This document shows, piece by piece, positions 34,441-42,786 of a stretch of 64,000 nt of DNA. The stretch comes from Dryas octopetala (Eukaryota; Streptophyta; Magnoliopsida; Rosales; Rosaceae). A model generated the notes under the pieces. That model searched no databases, was not told the origin of the DNA, and saw only the letters and a list, made by a program, of their open reading frames with translations. The position numbers were made by a program, and so were the translations under genes. The stretch covers positions 20,630,910 to 20,694,909 of the forward strand of contig OY992839.1 of assembly GCA_963921425.1 (NCBI GenBank), written 5' to 3'. Numbering within the stretch: the first letter of the stretch is position 1; the number at the start of each line of letters is the position of its first letter.

Positions 34441-35606
34441 GTAGTGTTCATGAAAATTGTTGGTTTTACAAATGAGTGAATTTTATGTTCTGCATAAAGG
34501 TCATAGACTCATGTTAACTTGGTAAGTATGAACCAATATTGTTTAAGTAGTACTTTTATTTATTTTTTATCGAAAAATGTAGAAAATGGAAGATTTTAAA
34601 GTACCTAGTTGATGAAAACTGTTGGTTTTACAAAATAGCGAATTTTAAGTTCTGCATAAAGGTCATAAACTCATGGTAAGAATAAACCAATATTGTTTTC
34701 TTTGTTGCAGATATTCGTATTAGTTTATTAGTTGGTGGTGATAGCATGGAAACTCAGTTTGAGGAATTATCCATTAATTTATCCCAAAACCCTAATATTA
34801 TAATTGCAACTCCCGGTAGACTCGTGCACCATTTATCTGAGGTTGATGATATGTCACTGTGCACTGCGGAGTATGTTGTTTTTGATGAAGCAGATTGTCT
34901 CTTAGGCATGGGTTTTGCTGAGCAGTTGCATAAGATCCTTGCGTAGCTCAGCGAGAATCGCCAGACCTTGCTTATTAGTGCAACATTACCCAGTGCTCTT
35001 GCAAAGTTTGCCAAGGCTGGTCTGCAAGACCCTCGGCTTGTGCGTCTTGATTTGCATATTAAAATTAGCCCCAACTTGAAGCTTATGTTTTTCACCTTGC
35101 ATATTACAATCTCTTTAGATTTCTGTAAAGAGTTTTTTGATTTGCTATTTCTTGATTGAATTTGGAATTTCTTGTTGGCATACCGTATAGAGGTTTTGAA
35201 GGAAACATTTAATAATTATTTGTGAGTAAATGCTGATTACTTCCTTTTTATGAAGATTCCTTTTGTTTCCCTTTGTTTTGTTTTTCTTTTTGTTTTTTGT
35301 TTTTTTTTTTATATAAGAAACACAAATTTATTAGAGTTATTATGAGGTTTCCTTTGATTGAGAGTAATTCAACAAGAAAGCTAATTGGTGAGAAAGTATC
35401 AAAGAGTTAAACCCTAAGAGCTGAGCTTTAAATACTAAGAATGGTCAAATAGTAGTTGAAGAAGCATATTCTTAGTAATTGTTTGTTTGTATCTTGCATC
35501 CCTTTTCCCAGCCCATTTTTCCAATTACTGGAAATTTTCTCAGCTTACCTGAATTCATTGTTTCAATTTAATATTTCACCTTTATATATTGCATTCACAT
35601 TTGGAA

Positions 35607-37295
35607 TCACACATCTTAGCATTACAAACATAATCCTTACAACAATTTATAGTTAGATATCTAGGTTCATTGGGATCACCATCTTCAACTTAGTGATTCT
35701 ATATAGTTAATGGTTAGTTGTCTGGTGGAAGTGACATTAAGGTGTACCTATTGTGGGGGGTTTCAACAAATTTATTTATGAAACATTGAATTCTCATCCA
35801 TTAAACTATGCATACTGAATATTACACTTATAGAAGATGCAAGAAATTTGTGTGCAAGAGCCCTCAAGTCAAACAATGGAACAAATGTCGAAATCTGAGA
35901 AAATAAAAAAACTAAACAGAAATTATAAATCAAATTTGTATACAAGACCCTTCAACTTTGTTGTTGAATGATGTAGATTTTACTACATAAAACTTTGAGT
36001 TTCGCTGGCATTTTAGAACTCAACAAATACAGGTATTTGATGTTAAATCAAATGGTTAAAAATTTTAAATCCAGTTGATCTACTTCTATTGACCGTAACT
36101 TGAAGGTTGATTATCTTCTTTGTGTTCTGAAATGCAAGCTTGGATGTCTTTCAAATGCTCACATCCAAGAGCCACTGTTCATTTGTGTATTTTATAATCC
36201 AGTCTCCTTTTTGAGGATTGGTTTGAGGATTGAGAGATTAACAGAGTTTAGTGTCGCTTAACCTAAAAGGAATATATAAATTGTGTTCCTTATAATTTTT
36301 CAAATGATTTTAATGTGAATTACATATTGGAGGAAAGCATTAAGAAAGAAGATAAGGATACTCAATTTTGATAATAATTAATCTTTGGAACCTTAAGTCC
36401 ATCGAGTAGGGCATTGGATAGAGTAGTTTAAGCTTGTGTCTTGTGATGCTTGTGCCATAAAGATATGAAAATTATTTTACAAATAGATGTCTTTTGATGC
36501 TTAATCCATTTGTATATAAATATGATCTACTGATTGTTTTCCCACTTCCCCCACCAACCCTTCCACCGCATACCCAACTAAAGCACCAATCCATGATTGA
36601 AATGTTGATTTTGTTCTAGTCAAAAACCCAAATTGAAGTACTAAACCAATGGCATTTTGCTAAAATCATTATATTAACTTAATTAAGCACTCAAAAGAGC
36701 CTAAAGTTCATGAGATGGTCTCATAAGCCTCCTAAGTTTGGATAGGAAAACTCATCCTAATTTGTTGTTCAAACCCTAACCAATTGAGGTTCTGCTATGG
36801 GTTACAAGTATGAATCGATCGGTGGTTGGACTGGAGCACAATACAATTATAGACTTGAGGGCCAACACAAGTTGATACGAAGTATTTATACACGGTGGGG
36901 TCCAAGTATCTGGTCATAGACGTTGCATATCACGATTTCATGCACCAGTCGATCATATGAGCACCAGCACAAAATGGTCTCATACTAAGCACATCCCATT
37001 TATCATTGTTCTTTTTTCTTCTTTTTAAGTACAATTCATCAAACTAAACAATTTTACAAATTTAATAATAAACAAGAAAAAATAATCTAAAATAAATTTT
37101 AAATCCATAAAATCGAAGGAACAATAACTATGTGCAAGGCATGTGTTCGATTGGTTAAAAGGTTCAGCATGAGTACGGCACGGACATGAGGTGGATCTAG
37201 GCCTAGATGTCTGCTATTTGGGTTCATCACGATTATAAAGGGTCACCACGAGTATGATACAAATAGGACCGGTTCTAGGATTTATGAGGCCCTAA
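35607..37295 (+). repeat. Orphan copy of PP2C intron 7 and 3' flank
   Basis: The interval 35611-36125 matches PP2C intron 7 (17260-17800) and 36586-37290 matches the PP2C downstream flank (18400-19000). The part containing exon 8 is deleted; the joint shares CTTCT with both ends of the missing segment. About 450 unrelated bases (36130-36580) fill the gap. The left edge is the fusion with RH29 intron 3 (GGAATCAC|ACATCTTAGC), with a shared TCAC. It holds no exon and is presumably non-functional. Confidence 0.88.
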
Positions 37296-38096
37296 GGCCA
37301 TCCACAATGAGGCATTGATTTTGATTTTGATTCCAATTTATTGGACTCAAAACTAGAAATCATTACTCATAATGGGCTGGAGAGTGATTCTTATTTGGCC
37401 TGATACCAATTAGTGATGCCCATATATAAACATCACTAATTCCGATTCATATTCATTGTGGGTCGGCCCACGTGAAGAGAGAGAAGAGACAAATAGTGTC
37501 AGATAGCTGATGTTGACGCGGAGCCCATGTGTTTGGCCCATCATTAATTCATCCTTTTGTTTTTTTGGCCAATCAGAATTCATCATTTCTTTAATTATTT
37601 GTTTAAATTAATTAAACTACTGGAAAAATAAAATTTGAAAAAATCCAGAAAAATTTGAAAAAATATTCTAAAAATTATGATATTGAATCCAACAGCTATT
37701 TTCTCATTTTTTTTTTCTATAAATACCTCCTTTACTTCATTAACCTTTGAAATGAAATAAATTTGTGTGTGAAATTTTGGTTTATTAATCTTTATTAAAT
37801 GGTACATTTGATCAAGATAATTTATTTGTAAATATATGTAAAATTGGACTCTTTTTAAAGATTTTATTAAAATAATGACATTGGTATCATTTTCATAAAT
37901 AATTACCTTATAAATTAAAAATTAATGATCAATTAATCAAGATTAGGCCTAATTTAATTTGGTACAATAATATTATTCTCAGCCCCACTGCGAATACAAC
38001 AAATATAAAAATCACTCTCAACACTATTCAGATAGGAATCAGGTCACTTTTCAGACAGAAATCAAAATCAAAATCACTTCATCACTGTGAAAGGAC
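37296..38096. mobile_element. PIF/Harbinger MITE, 801 bp
   Basis: The left end reads GGCCATCCACAATGAGGCAT. The reverse complement of the right end reads GTCCTTTCACAGTGATGAAG. Both continue into TGATTTTGATTTTGATT, giving about 40 bases of imperfect inverted repeat. TAA precedes the left end; the right flank is TTG, so the target duplication has drifted. The interior is AT-rich and non-coding. It is absent from the paralogous spacer near 19000. Confidence 0.78.
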
Positions 38097-38837
38097 TTGG
38101 CAATGAGTGTATTCAGCATAATATTCTATCGACTTTTATAAACCGTTTTTAAGTGATAGACTTTTGTGAAGTTAATAAATTTCTATTGACTTTATAGACT
38201 CCATCAAATTATTAGAATTCTAAAAAGATAGAATTTTGTAGAATTTTATTGACTCTTGTAGAGTTTGGCAGACTTTTTTTATGAAATTATATAATTAAAT
38301 TTTTTTTATAAAACAATGTATGTAAGATCAAATTGACGTCAAAGGTTGAACTTCAAAAGAAAAACCCATTTTCTTTCTCGTGAGCCCTAGCTATCAACCT
38401 TTATTGCTGATGCTTCTTCCACGTTTACTGATGCATGATCCATTGCAAGTTTCTTGTGGGTCTCTACTAATGTCTTTTCTTTCAAGTTTCTTCCTCATCT
38501 ATCTATTTCAATTTTTTTTCTTTCTAGTGTTATCTCTCTATTTTATTTGTTCTAAAGAACTTGTGGCTCTTTATTCTTAATAACAACTTTTGATTTAACT
38601 CACGTCTCTATTCAACTATTTTCATGTTTGTAGTTCTACACAAACAGACATCAAGCCACCAACTAATAGAAAATCCTCAAAGAGAAGATCAAATTATTAA
38701 ATTAAGGGCAATAGAGTGCTCAAATTTCAAAGTCATGAAAACAAAGATTTTTGACGTCAACAAACAGGCTTAGGGTTAAGTAGAATAAGGGGAAAGGAAA
38801 GGAGAAAAGGGAGGCTGCAAAGAGAGAAAAAAAAAAT
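38097..38837. other. Spacer without recognised gene
   Basis: AT-rich sequence between the Harbinger MITE and the nested small MULEs. A 66-codon frame (38380-38580) is hydrophobic but has no recognisable domain and no sign of conservation. Confidence 0.45.
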
Positions 38838-39392
38838 GGCTGCTATTTGCACACCCTTTTTCTTCTCATTACACACCATAAACCACTTTTTAATTTTTTT
38901 AATTTCTTTCTACACACCCTCAATTTTACCACATAACCTCACCTAAAAATAAAAAACCCTAACAGCCACCAAACCCAACCCATCCCTTGTACACAGCCAC
39001 CCACTGTCGGATTCGTCGCTGGAGATGGCAGCTCACCTCTTCCTCCCCCTCCCTCTTTCGCTCATCTCTCACCTTTCTCTTTTTCACTCTCTCCCTTTCT
39101 ATCGGCGACCACCCATTTTCTCACCATCGTCGACGTCTGCCTATCTGGAGTCTGCAGCAGATCAGAGAGAATGAGAGAAACAAAGGAGAGAAGAGTAAGA
39201 AAGGAAGAGAGGAGAAAGATAGGGAATTAGAGAGAGAGAGGGAAAGAGAGAGAAAGGGAGAGATAAAGGATTAAAGAAAGGGAATGGAGGCCTGCAAGGT
39301 TGCCGGGAATAGAAGCGGTGCACGGTGGGGTCAAGTTGGAGGTGGGAGGGGACCTAAAGAGAGAGAGTGGCTAAGGTAGAAATGAAGAGAGG

Positions 39393-39396
<4 letters not shown>

Positions 39397-39437
<41 letters not shown>
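39397..39437 (+). repeat. (GA)n microsatellite
   Basis: About 20 uninterrupted GA dinucleotides occur inside the outer small MULE. Shorter GA-rich stretches flank it (39180-39270). Confidence 0.95.
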
Positions 39438-39439
<2 letters not shown>

Positions 39440-39668
39440 AAGGAGATAGGAGAGAGAAATAGAGGGAGGTGGCGGGCCAGCCGGCCAAAGGGGTTGCCGA
39501 CAGTGTCTGGGTGGGGCGAGGGCGATGGTCGGTGGGGCTGGGCAATGGCCATGGGACTGGGGCAAGTGGCTGGGATGGGTGGGCTGGGGTTTGGGTTTTT
39601 TTTTTTATTAAAATAAAATTTGTCCTTATGGTAATTTTGCATTGGGTGAGTTTTGTCATTTCTTAAAA

Positions 39669-39895
39669 GAAAGCTACTATTTGCATACTATTTTCTCACT
39701 TTTTTTCTTTTCACGCCTCCACACTCCTCTTACAATTGAATTTTCTCATACACACACCCTCCCAATTACCATAATATCCCTATTTTATCCATTTCAAAAA
39801 AAATTTCACCACAACACACCCTATCAACTCAAAAAAAAAAAAAAACACACTCAGTCCCTCCCCCTTCCTCACTGACCACCTCCTCCTTTCACCTA

Positions 39896-39935
<40 letters not shown>

Positions 39936-40382
39936 TTCCCTCTACCCTCTGAATATCCACTTAAAAAAAAAAAGTTAAAGGTTCGGCAGACTAGTGCCGA
40001 AACTAGTCGTTTTGTTTGGCATTGGTTCACCGAAACTTGTATTTTCATTCGACAATTGTTTGCCGAATAAAACATGATTGTTCGGCGGATACCTACCGAA
40101 CGTATCCTGGATGTTCGGCGGATCAGTGCCAAACCAACTGCATTTTTTTTAAGGTGGATGTTCAAACAGAGAGAGAGGGAAATTGAAAGGGATTTTTTTT
40201 AAGGTGGATGTTCAAACAGAAAGGGAAAGGGAAAGGGAAAGGAGAGAGAAGTCGAAGAAAAGAGAGATGAAATGTGTTAGGGGAGGGCTTTAGGGTCTTT
40301 TCACAATAAGGAAAATATGTAAAATCACTAATTAAGTGATGAGGGGTGTGCAAAGAGACGAAAAGTGCAAATAGCAGCTTTC
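39669..40382. mobile_element. Non-autonomous MULE, 714 bp (nested)
   Basis: The left end GAAAGCTACTATTTGCA and the reverse complement of the right end, GAAAGCTGCTATTTGCAC, are flanked by a perfect 9-bp duplication, TTCTTAAAA (39660-39668 and 40383-40391). It lies wholly inside the 38838-40444 element, so it arrived later. It carries a CT microsatellite (39899-39932) and a palindrome array shared with the large MULE. There is no coding capacity. Confidence 0.88.
39981..40134 (+). repeat. Phased array of five 22-bp palindromes, 33-bp period
   Basis: Units start at 39981, 40014, 40047, 40080 and 40113, spaced exactly 33 bases apart. Each is an 8-base arm (GTTCGGCA, GTTTGGCA, ATTCGACA, GTTCGGCG, GTTCGGCG), six variable bases, and a complementary arm (TGCCGAAA, CACCGAAA, TGCCGAAT, TACCGAAC, TGCCAAAC). 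The architecture is identical to the array at 21536-21858, although loops and spacers do not match it. Confidence 0.92.
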
Positions 40383-40464
40383 TTCTTAAAATAGGCAAAA
40401 AGGGTGTGTAATGAGAGAAAGAGAGGTGTGCAAATAGCAGCTCTAAAAAAAATATTTTAGTATG

Positions 40465-41270
40465 AACTTCTAATAGAGGCATTGTCGCTTAAGATTTTCA
40501 TTAATTTTATTTATTATTAATCTTAAGCATTTCTAAGTAGTTTTACAAAAGGATAAAGTTGTAATATCATGGGTAAATAAGAATAATCACTGATATCTTT
40601 TTTTAATTTTTATTAATGAATGATTGTTGGTCATTAGATTTAAACTTAGAATCTCATTTCAAGAGTTGGAGATTAACTACCACTGCTAGTGACTATATTG
40701 AGTGGTCATTGAAATAGCCCCCTAGCTTTTTTATTTACTTACTAGATTACGTAACAATATAAACGGACAAAACCACTTGCAAGAGTAGGTGGTTGTAAGC
40801 CTATAATAGCCTAATTAAACAGGTTATGCCAGGTTCAACCTGTTTAAGTTGGGCTCATTCGTGCTTTCGTGCCTTCGTGCCATGCACATGTTGCCTATAT
40901 AGCTAAGATCTAGGTTTGTCACAGCCTACAACCTAGGGCCATTTCACGCTCGTGCCATAACTTAAACGAGTCGACCCACAAGCTTTTATTTTTCTTTTAG
41001 TTATTTTAAGACGAGAAAACTTATCTTATAATTTTTTTTATAATTGTATATTAACATTTTTTGCTTGGTTGTGAATTTCTTTACATAGGTGAAAAAACAA
41101 TGGTCCACGAGTCGTGCATAGTTCGAACCTATTTCATGCTCTTTTTCTTGCGATATTTAGCTCATGGTATGTTTGATGGGCTAAAAACTTTGGCCCGAAT
41201 AGGCTATTTACTCATGTCGTGCCTTGCTGGTTTTAATAGGCCAGCTTGACACTAGTTTTAATAAGAAGCA
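40465..41270 (+). repeat. Third copy of the PP2C-RH29 spacer
   Basis: This interval matches 19870-20790 and, from about 40985, also 27297-27570. It places the intact RH29 in the same duplicated context as copies A and B. Confidence 0.8.
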
Positions 41271-42600
41271 AGGAAGACGAGGTCGCTCTGCTTCGTAGAC
41301 AAGGCTCCTTCCGTACTTTACTTACGAGCTCGCGTAGTACTCGCCCCTATCTCTAAAGGGGCTTATGTGGGGTTGAGTAAAAATATCGATACTGTACCGG
41401 TTTTGATACCGAAAAGTACCGATACCGAAAATACCGATGAATTCGGTAACGGTACCAGTTTACAAAATCCGATACCGACAGTATACCGATACCGACCGTA
41501 TATTGAAAAAATATAATTATAATGATTCATTTTTATACATTTCTATACTATACTGGTATACCCTAAATATAAAATACTTAGTATTACTTTTCTGTATAAT
41601 TTATAATTTTATATAATACATTTCTAATTTTCTATAATTTATCAAACATATATAAATTTATAAACCCTAACCCTACCCTAAAAGCCTAAACCCCATAAAC
41701 CCTAAACCCCAAACTTATTAATCTTAAACCCTATATTTATACACAATTTAGATAATAAAATTAATAACCTAAACCCTAAATTTACCCTAAAGGCCTAAAC
41801 CCCATAAACCCTAAACTTATTCTTCTAATTTATATATTTATACACAATTTAGATAATAAAATTAATAACCTAAACCATAAACCCTAACCTTATTCTTCTA
41901 ATTTATATATTTATACACAATTTAGATCATAAAATTAATAACCTAAAACCCTAAACCCTAAGCTTTATATAAATGAAAAAACATATATTTGTTAGATTAT
42001 ATTTTAAGTAAATTAACAAATATATATGTTTAGGGTATTAATATGTATTTTTGTTAAATGTATTAACATATATAAATGTATGTTTGTTAAATTATATATT
42101 TATATATATGTTTTAAAACTTCAAACTTCCAAACCCCAATACACCAAACCCTAAACACGAAAAAAAAAAAAAAAAAACACTGTGATCTAAATTATCTAAT
42201 CTCTCACTCTCACTCTCTATCTCTCTCAGTCACTGGGTCTCTCTCGCAGTCTCGCGCAGTCGCGCCGCCCTCTCGCCAAGTCGCCAGTCGCCACCATCTC
42301 GCCAGTCTCCACCATCGAGCCGCTCTTGGAGATTTCGCCAGTCGTCCCTCTGTCTCGCACTCTCTGTCTCGCCCTCTCGCCACCATCTCTGTCTCGCCGC
42401 TCTCTCGCCACCATCTCTGTCTCGCCGCTCTCTTGCCACCATCTCGCCCCTCTGTCTCGGGGTTCGCCTCTCTGTCTCTCCCTCTCTCTGTCTTATCTCT
42501 CCCCCTTTCTCTGTGATTTTTTTAATTTGGTGTTGTAGTCGGCACCCCCACTCTCCGACCGATACCGCCACTCTCTTCGGTATGGGTGTTTCGGTACGGT
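41271..42600. mobile_element. Composite repeat insertion just upstream of intact RH29
   Basis: Copies A and B run from CACTA(GTTTAATA)AGCCCAATCAATAAAAAATGT into ACTTCTTCTTCTA. In copy C about 1.33 kb replaces CCCAATCAATAAAAAATGT. It comprises a GC-balanced organelle-like stretch (41271-41360); an ACCGATACC-rich segment (41385-41510); AT-rich repeats with many CCCTAAA-type words (41660-41960 and 42105-42155); and a low-complexity TCTCGCC/ACCATC repeat (42240-42470). The end (TTTCGGTACGGT) echoes the ACCGTACC-like words at its left side, suggesting a hAT-type element with subterminal ACCGA repeats. Exact termini are unresolved. Confidence 0.6.
41660..41960 (+). repeat. Interstitial telomere-like CCCTAAA repeats with ~90-bp units
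   Basis: Degenerate CCCTAAA/CCCTAACC words are interspersed with a unit containing TATACACAATTTAGAT and AAAATTAATAACCTAAA, which occurs near 41738, 41831 and 41914. This gives a tandem period of about 83-93 bases. Pure plant telomere repeat arrays are not present. Confidence 0.75.
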
Positions 42601-42617
42601 ACTTCTTCTTCTAGAAA

Positions 42618-42630
42618 TGCTAGGGTTTAA
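42618..42630 (+). promoter_or_regulatory. Telo-box in the RH29 proximal promoter or leader
   Basis: TGCTAGGGTTTAAG contains the reverse complement of the AAACCCTA telo-box, about 160 bases before the ATG. Telo-boxes are enriched in plant promoters of translation and ribosome-biogenesis genes, consistent with the role of RH29/DDX54-type helicases. The motif persists at 21069 before copy A but is mutated before copy B. Confidence 0.5.
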
Positions 42631-42786
42631 GAAAAACGAAAACTCAGTGGTAAATGCTTCAAAGTTTGACACTGAATTCTGTTTTGTTTCTTCAATTGAA
42701 GTTCTTGGTTGTAGAATCTGAACAAAATCTTGATCAATTTTTGGCATTGCAAAAAAAACCTGAAACCCAGAAAACAGAGAAATCCA

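Larger units (their letters stand above)
28230..34446 (-). mobile_element. CACTA (En/Spm) element, 6,217 bp, TNPA-type gene only
   Basis: Both termini read CACTACAAGAAAACTTATTT (left at 28230; right as reverse complement ending 34446). The flanking TTC at 28227-28229 and 34447-34449 is the 3-bp target duplication typical of CACTA elements. The empty site is visible in the intact RH29 copy as CCCAGTTCATG near 43236, confirming the boundaries. Subterminal regions on both sides are packed with CCGACAAA/TTTGTCGG motifs. One gene on the minus strand encodes a TNPA-like protein. I find no sequence for the large TNPD/TNP2 transposase, so the element must depend on another copy for movement. Confidence 0.95.
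27778..35606 (+). pseudogene. RH29 pseudogene copy B, split by a CACTA element
   Basis: Exon 1 (27778-28144) is open and keeps GSGKT and PTRD, though the end reads HFI rather than HFM. Intron 1 is interrupted by the 6.2-kb CACTA (28230-34446). Exon 2 resumes about 34711 with METQFEELS and VVFDEAD. A TAG at 34944-34946 replaces the CAG found in the intact gene, and SAT is kept as LISATLPS. After FFTL (about 35097) the sequence jumps to what corresponds to intron 3 of the intact gene, deleting about 1.05 kb including motifs IV-VI. At 35607-35610 the match with RH29 intron 3 stops and PP2C intron 7 sequence begins. It cannot make a helicase. Confidence 0.93.
38838..40444. mobile_element. Non-autonomous MULE, 1,607 bp (outer)
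   Basis: The left end GGCTGCTATTTGCACACC and the reverse complement of the right end, AGAGCTGCTATTTGCACACC, match each other and the first 20 bases of the 5.4-kb MULE at 21105. A second matching block, CTCATTACACACC, follows on both sides. The flanks are AAAAAAAAT at 38829-38837 and 40445-40453, a 9-bp target duplication. The interior (38990-39600) is GC-rich with GA runs and no clear gene. A second MULE is inserted in its right half. Confidence 0.85.

Noticed and set aside
39331..39659. Overlapping minus-strand frames rich in Leu, Ser and Pro
   Set aside because: They arise from the GA/CT microsatellite and GC-rich low-complexity DNA inside the small MULE.
42226..42571. Arg/Glu-rich minus-strand frames of 62-113 codons
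   Set aside because: Product of the TCTCGCC/ACCATC low-complexity repeat; no plausible protein fold.
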